Shown here: piece after piece, positions 52,604 through 60,539 of the stretch | Numbering within the stretch: the stretch's first letter is position 1 | How the letters are laid out: each line of letters begins with the position of its first letter | Assembly (NCBI RefSeq): GCF_014197135.1 | Contig: NZ_JACIFA010000007.1 | Span: forward strand, 1-64,000 | DNA: 64,000 bases | Reading direction: 5' to 3' | Source of the DNA: Sphingomonas zeae | Lineage (GTDB): Bacteria; Pseudomonadota; Alphaproteobacteria; Sphingomonadales; Sphingomonadaceae | Made by a program: the position numbers and the translations under genes | Notes under the pieces: generated by a model | Told to the model about the DNA's origin: nothing | What the model saw: only the letters and a program-made list of their open reading frames with translations | Database searches by the model: none

Positions 52604-54112
52604 ATGGCGCGGATCGCTTCCTGGATATGCTTGTCGGCGCTGATCGCCCCAATTCCGGCCTATGCCGCCGACCCCGCGCGTGACGCGGCCTGGGCGGAGC
52701 GGCTGGGCTGGGGACCGTCCGCCGCGCCCGGCACCGGCCCCGCGCCGGGCAGCGACGCTTGGCTGCGGCACCAGCTCGACGACCGCCCCGATCCCCTGCC
52801 CCCGGCGGTGCAGGCGCAGATCGACGCCATGCGCATCTCGCAGGAACGCGTCGCCGCGCTGGTGGTCGAAACCGACGCGATGCAGCGCGACCTGAAGGCG
52901 ATCACCGACCCGGAGCAGAAAAAGGCCGCGCGCGAGGCCTATCAGAAGGCGATGAACGGGCTGGCCGACGAGGCTCGGCGACGCTTCGTCCTACGCGCGC
53001 TCTATTCCCCCGACCAGCTGCGCGAGCGGATGACCTGGTTCTGGTTCAACCATTTCAACGTCCAGGCGGGCAAGCGCGACATTCGCGCGATGGTCGGCGA
53101 TTATGAAGAGACGATCCGCGCCCATGCGTTGGGCCGGTATCGCGACCTGCTGGAGGCGACGCTGCGCCACCCGGCGATGCTGCGCTATCTGGACAATGAC
53201 CAGAACGCGAAGGGCAAGATCAACGAGAATTACGCGCGCGAGATCATGGAGCTGCACTCGATGGGCGTCGGCTCGGGCTATAGCCAAGCGGACGTGCAGG
53301 AGCTGGCGCGCATCCTGACCGGCGTCGGCGTCGACCAGAAACCCGATGCGCCCAGGCTGAAGCCCGAGCTTCAGCCGCTCTACATCCGGGCGGGACTGTT
53401 CGAATTCAATCCGGCGCGCCACGATTTCGGCACCAAGCATTTCCTCGGCCACACCATCCAGGGATCGGGCTTCGGCGAGGTCGAGCAGGCGCTGGACCTG
53501 ATCGCCGACAGCCCGGCGACCGCGCATCACGTCTCGCTCAAGCTGGCGACCTATTTCATGGGCGACAAGCCGCCGTCCGCTCTGGTCGACCGAATGGCGG
53601 CGAAGTTCCGCCAGAGTCACGGCGACATCGCGGAGGTGCTGAAGACCATGATCCGCTCGCGCGAATTTTCCGGTTCGCTGGGCAGCGGGTTCAAGGACCC
53701 GGTTGGCTATACATTGTCGACGGTGCGTCTGGCCTATGGCGACCGGGCGATCACCAACCCGCAGCCGGTGGTCGGCTGGATCCGCCAGATGGGCGAAGGG
53801 CTGTACGATCACGAAACGCCCGACGGCTATGACCTGTCGAGCGCCGCCTGGTCCGCGCCGGGGCAGATGGCGACGCGGTTCGACATCGCGCGCCAGCTGG
53901 GCAACGGCGCGGCCCGGTTGTTCCAGCCCGCCGACGCCGCGCCGGGCACCCCGCCGCCGCCCGCCCAGGTGCCGGTGCTGAAGGATTCCCCCATCATCGC
54001 CGCGCGGATGCCGATGCTGGGCAAGCCGACGCTCGCCGCGCTGGGCCAGGCGCGCTCCCCCGCCGAGTGGAACGCGCTCTATTTCTCCTCACCCGAATTC
54101 ATGCACCGATAG
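52604..54112 (+). CDS. DUF1800 protein, exported
   Basis: 502 aa. The start at 52604 opens a signal peptide (MARIASWICLSALIAPIPAYA) behind GAGAGCGAGG; an ATG 30 bases earlier is a worse fit. It has the DUF1800 pattern WFNHFNVQAGKRDIRAMVGD, TLRHPAMLRYLDNDQNAKGK, ENYAREIMELHSMGVGSGYS and a C-terminal GWIRQMGEGLYDHETPDGYD. Function is unknown; these proteins almost always pair with DUF1501, which starts 10 bases downstream. Confidence 0.92.
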   Translation: MARIASWICLSALIAPIPAYAADPARDAAWAERLGWGPSAAPGTGPAPGSDAWLRHQLDDRPDPLPPAVQAQIDAMRISQERVAALVVETDAMQRDLKAITDPEQKKAAREAYQKAMNGLADEARRRFVLRALYSPDQLRERMTWFWFNHFNVQAGKRDIRAMVGDYEETIRAHALGRYRDLLEATLRHPAMLRYLDNDQNAKGKINENYAREIMELHSMGVGSGYSQADVQELARILTGVGVDQKPDAPRLKPELQPLYIRAGLFEFNPARHDFGTKHFLGHTIQGSGFGEVEQALDLIADSPATAHHVSLKLATYFMGDKPPSALVDRMAAKFRQSHGDIAEVLKTMIRSREFSGSLGSGFKDPVGYTLSTVRLAYGDRAITNPQPVVGWIRQMGEGLYDHETPDGYDLSSAAWSAPGQMATRFDIARQLGNGAARLFQPADAAPGTPPPPAQVPVLKDSPIIAARMPMLGKPTLAALGQARSPAEWNALYFSSPEFMHR

Positions 54113-54121
54113 GAGGATCGC

Positions 54122-55333
54122 ATGAGAATCCCTCATGTCCACCGCCGTGACCTGCTGCTGGGCGCCGCCGCGCTCGCCCCCATGGTGATGGCCGGCCGCG
54201 CCTTTGCCGCGCCCCAGGCGGGCAGCCGTTTGCTGGTCGTCTTCCTGCGCGGCGCCTATGACGCAGTGAACATCGTCGTGCCCAGCGGCAGCGATTTCTA
54301 TCACCAGTCGCGCCCCACCATCGCGCTGCCCAAGCCCGATCCAGCGAACCCGAACGCGCCGCTCCCGCTCGACGCCGACTGGGCGCTGCACCCCGCGCTG
54401 AAGGACTCGATCCTGCCGCTATGGCAGGCCAAGCAGATCGCCTTCATACCCTTTGCGGGCACCGACGATATGAGCCGCAGCCATTTCGAGACGCAGGACA
54501 CGATCGAACTGGGCCAGCCGGTCGGCGGCCACCGCGACTATGGCTCGGGCTTCATGGCGCGGCTGGCGGGCATATTGGGCACGGGTGACAAGCCGATCGC
54601 CTTTACCGACCAGCTGCCGCTGTGCTTTCGCGGCGGTGAGGACCCGATCCCCAACCTCGCGCTCGCCAATGTCGGCAAGCCGATCGACCAGCGCCAGGCA
54701 TCCCTGATCCAAAGCATGTATGCCGGGCACCCCGACCTCGCCCGCTCGGTCAGCGAGGGCTTCAATGTGCGCGACACGGTGTACAAGACGCTGGATCAGG
54801 AGATGAAGGCCGCTAGCCGGGGTGCCGTCTCTGCCAAGGGCTTTGCGCTATCGGCGCAGCGGATCGGCACGCTGATGCGTGATCGGTTCAACCTGGCGTT
54901 CGTCGATGTCGGCGGCTGGGACACGCACGTCAATCAGGGCGGCGCCACCGGCTATCTCGCCGACCGGATGGGCGATCTGGGGCGCGGCCTCGCCAGCTTT
55001 GCCCAGGCGATCGGGCCGGATGCGTGGCGATCCACCACCGTCGTCGTCGTGTCCGAGTTCGGCCGCACCTTCCGCGAGAATGGCGATCGGGGCACCGATC
55101 ACGGCCATGGCAGCATCTATTGGGTGATGGGCGGCGGCGTGTCGGGCGGACGCATGGCGGGCGAGCAGGTCGCCCTGTCCGCCGCCACGCTCAACCAGAA
55201 TCGCGACCTGCCGGTGCTGACCGATTACCGCACGCTGATCGGCGGGCTGGTCCAGCGCCAATTCGGCCTGTCAGGCGACCGCCTGGCGACGCTCTTTCCC
55301 GACACGCGGCCGGTCGACCTGCAGCTCGTCTAG
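54122..55333 (+). CDS. DUF1501 protein, Tat-exported
   Basis: 403 aa. Twin-arginine signal HRRDLLLGAAALAPMVMAGR (Arg8-Arg9) then RLLVVFLRGAYDAVNIVVPS. DUF1501 proteins have an alkaline-phosphatase/sulfatase-like fold; here the metal-site motif DVGGWDTHVNQGG and VVVSEFGRTFRENGD...HGHG are visible, so a hydrolase role is plausible though not demonstrated for the family. It is coupled to the DUF1800 gene. The last 63 bases overlap the Rrf2 gene on the opposite strand. Confidence 0.93.
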   Translation: MRIPHVHRRDLLLGAAALAPMVMAGRAFAAPQAGSRLLVVFLRGAYDAVNIVVPSGSDFYHQSRPTIALPKPDPANPNAPLPLDADWALHPALKDSILPLWQAKQIAFIPFAGTDDMSRSHFETQDTIELGQPVGGHRDYGSGFMARLAGILGTGDKPIAFTDQLPLCFRGGEDPIPNLALANVGKPIDQRQASLIQSMYAGHPDLARSVSEGFNVRDTVYKTLDQEMKAASRGAVSAKGFALSAQRIGTLMRDRFNLAFVDVGGWDTHVNQGGATGYLADRMGDLGRGLASFAQAIGPDAWRSTTVVVVSEFGRTFRENGDRGTDHGHGSIYWVMGGGVSGGRMAGEQVALSAATLNQNRDLPVLTDYRTLIGGLVQRQFGLSGDRLATLFPDTRPVDLQLV

Positions 55334-55783
55334 CCCGATCCCGGCACGCGCGCGGATATCCCCCAGCACATCGTCCAGCGTCAGCCCGGCCAGCTTGTCC
55401 TCCAGCGCCTCGCGCACCGGGGTCAGGATCGATTCCAGGCTGGGGGTGATGTGCCGGTCGATCATCCCCTCGCCCTCGGGCGGCTGGCGGTGGAAGGCGA
55501 AGAAGTTTCGGTCCTCGACCGCCTGGTACACATCGACCAGCCGGATGTCGGATGAGGGCTTGGCGAGCATCGCGCCGCCGCGATTGCCCAGTTGCGACCG
55601 GGTCAACCCCGCCGCCGCCAGCCGCAGCAACAGCGCGCGCACCACCGCCGCGTTGGAATTGACGCTGACCGCGATATCTTCGGAGCGCAGCGGCGTGTTG
55701 CCATGCTCCGCCATCAGCGCAAGCATGTGGAGCGAGACGACAAAACGAGTACTGGTCGGCAAGAAACGGCGCTCCTTATCCAC
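55271..55783 (-). CDS. Rrf2-family transcriptional regulator
   Basis: 170 aa. Winged helix with TRFVVSLHMLALMAEHGNTP, LRSEDIAVSVNSNAAVVRAL and LLRLAAAGLTRSQLGNRGG. It has no cysteine at all, so it cannot bind an iron-sulfur cluster through cysteines as IscR or NsrR do; it resembles the BadM-type Rrf2 regulators. Its 3' end overlaps the DUF1501 gene. An AT-rich promoter-like stretch with CTATAA elements and the palindrome GCGTTAACGC lies upstream. Confidence 0.9.
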   Translation of the reverse strand: MDKERRFLPTSTRFVVSLHMLALMAEHGNTPLRSEDIAVSVNSNAAVVRALLLRLAAAGLTRSQLGNRGGAMLAKPSSDIRLVDVYQAVEDRNFFAFHRQPPEGEGMIDRHITPSLESILTPVREALEDKLAGLTLDDVLGDIRARAGIGLDELQVDRPRVGKERRQAVA

Positions 55784-56130
55784 CTGCCCCGCGCCAGCCG
55801 ACCCACCGGGCCGCGACGCGGGATTTCATCATGATCGGTTCATGACGGCGTTACACACTATAATCCATGTTATGTTTCTATAAATATACTGCGTTAACGC
55901 GCCAGTCCTTCCTGGTATCCCGATCCTTGGCATGGAGGCTGTGGGAATGCGGCCACGCAACGGGCCAGTGAAACGAGCCTGTGCCAGCCTGGATGACAGG
56001 GCGAGGCACCGCGACGCGGCAGCGCGGCAATATGGTGGCCATGGTCCGTTGCCATGGTCGCCCATCGCTTGGGTCCGACCTCGTGCCCAGGGGCCGGGCA
56101 TCGGGCTGACGGGCCATCGCCCGACCGGGA
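55784..56130. other. Intergenic region without a convincing gene
   Basis: 347 bases between the divergent-facing Rrf2 gene and the 3' end of the cyclotransferase gene. Bases 55856-55890 are AT-rich (promoter-like for Rrf2) and 55891-55900 is the perfect palindrome GCGTTAACGC. The rest is GC-rich with short repeats (GGGCC, CATGG) and open frames under 100 codons that lack a plausible start or known motif. Confidence 0.5.
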
Positions 56131-56925
56131 TCAGCGCGCCGTCTTGGCCAGTCGTATCTCGAACAGCTCGGGCCAGTTCTTGCCGGTCACGAAGATGCGG
56201 TGCTTTGCCCGGTCATAGGCGATGCCGTTGGCGACCGAATCCCGATCGGTCAACCCGACCCGCGCGACCAGATCGCTGAGGTCGACCACACCCGCCACCA
56301 CGCCGGTCTTGGGATCGATCCGCACGATATAGGGGGTCATCCAGACATTGGCCCAGACCTGTCCGTCGATATATTCCAGCTCGTTCAGGTTCTTGAGCGG
56401 CCGCCCGTTGACCGTCACGTCCAGCGTGCGGACCACCTTCATCGTCGCGGGGTCCAAGAAGCGCAGGCGCGGCGTGCCGTCCGACAGGATGATGTGATGC
56501 CCATCATCGGTCATCGCCCAGCCTTCGCCGTCATAGCGCCATTCACCTAGCTTCTTCAGCGCCGGGCGGCTCCAGCGGAAACCCCGGCCGCCATGCCAGG
56601 TGACGCTGCGCAGCTCCGGCCCCCAGGCGACGATACCCTCGCCGAACAGGCCGTCAGGCACGGTCGCGCGGCGCAGCGTCTTGCCGGTCGTCATGTCGAC
56701 CTGACGGATGAAGCTCTCCCCCTCGCGCCCGGTGCTTTCGTAAAGCGCGCCGTCGGCGATCAGCAGGCCTTCGGTGAAGGCGGTGGGGTCGTGCGGGAAG
56801 GCGTGGACCATCACGGGCTTTTCGATCGGCGGCGGGGCCGGGATTGCGGCGACGGGCGCGGCCTGCTGCTGCGCGGCGGCGGGCAGCGCGAGGGCCAGGA
56901 CCAGCGGCAGAATCGCGCGGATCAT
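56131..56925 (-). CDS. Glutaminyl-peptide cyclotransferase
   Basis: 264 aa. Bacterial-type beta-propeller glutaminyl cyclase that converts N-terminal glutamine to pyroglutamate, exported (signal peptide MIRAILPLVLALALPAAAQQ). It has FPHDPTAFTEGLLIADGALY, STGREGESFIRQVDMTTGK, LKNLNELEYIDGQVWANVWM and SVANGIAYDRAKHRIFVTGK, which are family hallmarks. Its start overlaps the stop of the XRE regulator gene (4 bases), so the two are co-transcribed. Confidence 0.93.
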   Translation of the reverse strand: MIRAILPLVLALALPAAAQQQAAPVAAIPAPPPIEKPVMVHAFPHDPTAFTEGLLIADGALYESTGREGESFIRQVDMTTGKTLRRATVPDGLFGEGIVAWGPELRSVTWHGGRGFRWSRPALKKLGEWRYDGEGWAMTDDGHHIILSDGTPRLRFLDPATMKVVRTLDVTVNGRPLKNLNELEYIDGQVWANVWMTPYIVRIDPKTGVVAGVVDLSDLVARVGLTDRDSVANGIAYDRAKHRIFVTGKNWPELFEIRLAKTAR

Positions 56926-57485
56926 AGCGTGCGCACCAGCCGCGCCACCCGCGCGATCCAGGCGGGTGCGGACACCGTCACCCCCGCCGCCCCCGGCTCC
57001 AGCGGCAACAGGTGCAGCGCGTCGGGCATCACACCCGCCAGCCGGGCAAAGACATAGCCACCGGCGGAGCGGGGCACGAGGATATCGCGATTCATGGCAT
57101 CGGCGAACCTATCGGGCGCCAGCGGCTCGCACCAGAGCTCATCGCCCGCACGATAATCACCGACCGCGCCGCTCACCGTCACCGCCAGCATTCCCGGCGT
57201 CGCGCAGGGCGGCGATATCGAGCGCGCGCTGCGCGGTGCCACCGCCCCGCGCGGGCCAAGCAGCGCCGCGACCGGCAAGGTTTCGCGGATCGGCAGCGTC
57301 ACCAGATCGGCGGGCGTGCAACCCAAAGCGGCGGCAATGCGATTCAGCCAGGGCAGTGATACGGTGCGCGTGCCCATCTCCAACCGTCCGATCGTCTGCG
57401 GGGTGGTGGGTGGGCAACAGGCGCGGGCGACATCGTCCAAGGTCATCCCCTTGGCCCGCCGCACCTCGCGGATCGCGGTAATCAT
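56922..57485 (-). CDS. XRE-family regulator with a C-terminal S24/LexA-like domain
   Basis: 187 aa from the ATG at 57485. N-terminal helix-turn-helix: MITAIREVRRAKGMTLDDVA, then ARACCPPTTPQTIGRLEMGT and SLPWLNRIAAALGCTPADLV. The C-terminal part (about 85-187: VSGAVGDYRAGDELWCEP..., DILVPRSAGGYVFARL) resembles the S24 peptidase-like fold of CI/LexA-type repressors, but the catalytic Ser/Lys are not obvious. It is upstream of the cyclotransferase in the same operon. Confidence 0.82.
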   Translation of the reverse strand: MITAIREVRRAKGMTLDDVARACCPPTTPQTIGRLEMGTRTVSLPWLNRIAAALGCTPADLVTLPIRETLPVAALLGPRGAVAPRSARSISPPCATPGMLAVTVSGAVGDYRAGDELWCEPLAPDRFADAMNRDILVPRSAGGYVFARLAGVMPDALHLLPLEPGAAGVTVSAPAWIARVARLVRTL

Positions 57486-57595
57486 CCCTCCTTTTCCCTT
57501 TCCGTCTGTCCAGCGATGAAGGCCGGTTCCGCGCATCTGGCGAAGCCGGTTCGGCTGGGCTAAGCGCCCCTTCCTATCCTGTCGGAGTTATCGCC

Positions 57596-58531
57596 ATGCG
57601 GTTCGGACTCGTCAAATGCCATGGATCGGGCAATGATTTCCCGATGATCGACGCCCGCGACCTGTCGCTGTCCGAGGGCGAATGGGCGGGCGTGGCGCGC
57701 GCGCTGGCCGACCGGCACGGGCCGGTCGGGGGCGACGGTCTGCTCCTGCTGGTGCCCGGCGACGACCGTGCCGCCTTCGGCATGGTGATGCGCAACAGCG
57801 ACGGCAGCGAGGCGGAAACCTGCCTCAACGGCGTGCGCTGTGTCGCGCGGGCGGGGTTCGAGGCGATGGGGATCGAGGCGGCGACGGTGCGGCTGAAGAC
57901 CTCGCACGCCGACGCGGTCCACGACGTCGATCTCGCGCCCGGCGTCTATACGGTGCGCGAAACCGCCGGCCCGGCCGGTCTGTCGACCGCCGCCTGGCCG
58001 ATCCACGGCGCGCACGATCGGCTGGTCGAGGCAGTGCTGCCGATGCTCGACGCGGACAAGCGCTTCACCGCCGTTACCATGCCCAACCCGCATCTGGTCC
58101 ATTTCGTCGAGACGGTGGACGAAGCCGAACTCGTCCGCCTGGGCGAAATCTGCGAAGCCGCGCCCGACTGGCTCCCCAACCGGGCCAACGTGTCCTTTGT
58201 CGAGCTGCGTGGGGACGCGCTGTTCGTGCGAACCTTCGAGCGCGGGGTCGGCCTGACCGACAGCTGCGGCAGCGCGATGGCGGCGTCGACCTATGCGGCG
58301 TGCCTGACCGGGCGGATCGCCTGGGACGTACCGACCGTGGTGTTCAATCGCGGCGGACTGGTCCGCGCCTTTGCGGGTGAAGACGGGATGGTCACGCTGT
58401 CGGGCAATGCGACCTATGAATGGGCCGGCTCGGTCACGGTCGACCTGGCGACCGAGACGGCGAGCGATCTTGTCGTGGAGCGGCGCTTCCCCGAGGAGAT
58501 CGCCGCCTGGGATGCCGTCAAGCGGGGGTGA
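57596..58531 (+). CDS. Diaminopimelate epimerase-like protein
   Basis: 311 aa, longer than the usual 270-280. Matches DapF folds: VKCHGSGNDFPMIDARD, GGDGLLLLV, the first catalytic Cys in NSDGSEAETCLNGVRCVARA (family CGNGxR, here CLNG) and the second in LTDSCGSAMAASTYAACL (family ACGTGA). Both cysteines remain, so racemase/epimerase activity is likely, but the altered glycine next to the first Cys makes it divergent; it may epimerise a different substrate. Single gene, divergent from the XRE regulator. Confidence 0.8.
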   Translation: MRFGLVKCHGSGNDFPMIDARDLSLSEGEWAGVARALADRHGPVGGDGLLLLVPGDDRAAFGMVMRNSDGSEAETCLNGVRCVARAGFEAMGIEAATVRLKTSHADAVHDVDLAPGVYTVRETAGPAGLSTAAWPIHGAHDRLVEAVLPMLDADKRFTAVTMPNPHLVHFVETVDEAELVRLGEICEAAPDWLPNRANVSFVELRGDALFVRTFERGVGLTDSCGSAMAASTYAACLTGRIAWDVPTVVFNRGGLVRAFAGEDGMVTLSGNATYEWAGSVTVDLATETASDLVVERRFPEEIAAWDAVKRG

Positions 58532-58570
58532 GCGGCGGGCAGAGACGGGGCTATCCGCTCGCCCCCCACT

Positions 58571-58588
58571 CCGTTCAGCCTGAGCGAA
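58571..58588. repeat. Family 1 repeat, single arm
   Basis: CCGTTCAGCCTGAGCGAA, the inverse of the arm at 2157-2174 with one difference. It lies 40 bases after the DapF-like stop codon. Confidence 0.6.
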
Positions 58589-58648
58589 CGCTGGGACCGA
58601 GAAGTCCAACCCGACGCAACACCCCGCCCCGCGGCGCGTTCTCACCGC

Positions 58649-59473
58649 ATGCTACCCGTCCGCCGCCAGATCGCCGACCAGATACGCGACGTGGTCGGCA
58701 GCCGCGACCTCGACCTGACTCGGCCACCGGGCGATGACGGGTTGTTCGGCCCGGGCTCCGCCACCTGGCTCGTACATGGCGACTTCACCGCGATGATGGC
58801 GGGCGGGATCGCCTCGCTGCTGATCCAGATGCTGCATCCCGCCGCGCTGGCAGGGGTGTGGGACCATAGCGATTTTCGCCGCGACATGGCCGGGCGGCTG
58901 CGGCGGACGGCGGGGTTCATCTCCGTCACCACCTATGGCGCCACGCACGCAGCCGAACGGATGATCGCCCGGGTGCGGGCCGTCCATGACCGGGTCAGCG
59001 GCACGCTGCCGGACGGCACGCCCTATGATGCAAACGACCCGCATCTGTTGACCTTCGTCCATGCCGCCGAGGTCGACAGCTTTCTGCGCGCGCACCGAAC
59101 CTATCGCAATCCCGACTTCCCGGATGCCGAGGCCGACCGCTATCTGGCCGAGATGGCGACGATCGCCCGGCGGCTGGGGGCCGAAGACGTGCCCGAGAAC
59201 CGGCGGGAACTGGCGCAGTTCCTGGCTTCGATCCGCCCCGAACTTCGCGTCGATGCGCGCACCCGGGCGGTCGCCCGCACATTGCTCAACCAACCGGCAC
59301 CCAGCCCCGCCCTGGCTCCGGTCAGCAGCTGGCTGACCCAGGCGGGGATCGCGTTGCTGCCCGATTGGGCGGCGCGGCTCCACGGGCTGGATGGCTATGG
59401 CGCGGTAAAACCGGCCATCCGGGCGGGTACGCGCGGGCTGGGCGGCGCGATCCGCTGGGCGCTGGCGGGATAG
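58649..59473 (+). CDS. MpaB-like oxygenase/DUF2236 protein
   Basis: 274 aa. Recognised by the DUF2236 pattern FGPGSATWLVHGDFTAMMAG, IASLLIQMLHPAALAGVWDH, RLRRTAGFISVTTYGATHAA and LLTFVHAAEVDSFLRAHRTY. The His residues in ALLxxxHPAxxxGV and TFVHAA may hold a haem, as in the MpaB family where oxygenase or latex-clearing activities are known for some members. Substrate unknown. It is convergent with the following regulator (2-base gap). Confidence 0.8.
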   Translation: MLPVRRQIADQIRDVVGSRDLDLTRPPGDDGLFGPGSATWLVHGDFTAMMAGGIASLLIQMLHPAALAGVWDHSDFRRDMAGRLRRTAGFISVTTYGATHAAERMIARVRAVHDRVSGTLPDGTPYDANDPHLLTFVHAAEVDSFLRAHRTYRNPDFPDAEADRYLAEMATIARRLGAEDVPENRRELAQFLASIRPELRVDARTRAVARTLLNQPAPSPALAPVSSWLTQAGIALLPDWAARLHGLDGYGAVKPAIRAGTRGLGGAIRWALAG

Positions 59474-59475
59474 GA

Positions 59476-60396
59476 TTACAGGCGTCCCAGCCCGTGCAGC
59501 GCGTTCAGATAGCCCCGCATCCCTTCCAGCGCGCGCTCGGTCAAGATCATGAAGGCGCGGCGGCGATCGACGGGATCGGGTTGGCGTGCGAAGAGCCCCA
59601 CCTCGGTCAGCTTTCCGATCCAGCGTAGCGCGGTGGTCGGCGCGACGGCGGCGGCGATGCACAGGCTCGACACCGACACCCGCACCCCTTCGAGATGCGC
59701 GGCATAAAGATCGAGCAGCATGTCCCAGGCCGGTTCCTCGAACAGCCCACCCTGGAAAAACCTGTCCCGCAACCGCCGGGCGCGGATCATCCGGCGGACC
59801 ATTTCGGCATCGCCCGGCTGGGCGCGGGGCGGGGCGGCGTGGAAGCTCTGATGCCGGTCGCCGACACCGCCGCCCCGGTTCTCATCCTCCTGCACCGACA
59901 ATCTGGCCAGCGCCTCGGCGATGCGCGCCACCTCGGCGTTCAGCTTGCGCAGCCGTTCGGACTCGCCCTCGCGGACATGGCTGTGGAGCATGGTCGCCCC
60001 GCCATTGCTGGCCCCTGCCACCGCCAGCGCGGCGACCAGTTCGAGCGGGCTGGCATCGCACAGCATGGCGACACGCGGGCCAAGCAGCATCGCGGCGACC
60101 AGATCGATGTCATCCGTCGCCATACTGACCACGATGGGCAGGTCGAGCGCGGTGGCGACCGCGTCGATTCGGGCCAGTGCGATCTCGATCGTTGCCGCCT
60201 CGGCACCGTGTGTGTCGACCAGCAGCAGCGGCCGCCCCGCCTGTTGCCCGATCTCCTCCGCCACCGCAGGCCAGGCGACGTTGCGCAACACCCGGCCGCC
60301 TGCCTGCCGCACCAGATCACCCGCCGCCTGGGCCAGCGCGGGCGCGCCGATCACCACGACCGCAAAGCCGGTGCCGTAAATATCCTGATCGTCCAT
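59476..60396 (-). CDS. Winged-helix regulator with N-terminal pseudo-receiver domain
   Basis: 306 aa. Residues about 10-130 look like a receiver fold (FAVVVIGAPALAQAAGDLVR; LLLVDTHGAEAAT with Asp61 in the phosphoacceptor position; LPIVVSMATDD; VAMLCDASPLELVAALAVA) but lack the acidic pair at the N-terminus and the conserved Lys. A coiled linker follows. The C-terminal winged helix (about 195-300) contains GGLFEEPAWDMLLDLYAAHL and APTTALRWIGKLTEVGLF and is a paralogue of the regulator at 21568-22089. It is convergent with the MpaB-like gene. Confidence 0.75.
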   Translation of the reverse strand: MDDQDIYGTGFAVVVIGAPALAQAAGDLVRQAGGRVLRNVAWPAVAEEIGQQAGRPLLLVDTHGAEAATIEIALARIDAVATALDLPIVVSMATDDIDLVAAMLLGPRVAMLCDASPLELVAALAVAGASNGGATMLHSHVREGESERLRKLNAEVARIAEALARLSVQEDENRGGGVGDRHQSFHAAPPRAQPGDAEMVRRMIRARRLRDRFFQGGLFEEPAWDMLLDLYAAHLEGVRVSVSSLCIAAAVAPTTALRWIGKLTEVGLFARQPDPVDRRRAFMILTERALEGMRGYLNALHGLGRL

Positions 60397-60539
60397 GCCG
60401 CTCCCCGCTACCCGCCATGCGGCGGGCCTTCGTCATGGTCGCAAGGCGGCGAAAGGCGCGAGGCCCCGCCCCTTTGCCCATGCCAGCGATGCGACCCCAA
60501 CCGACGTCCGGGAGTCGACGTCAGTTACGAATCCGACAC

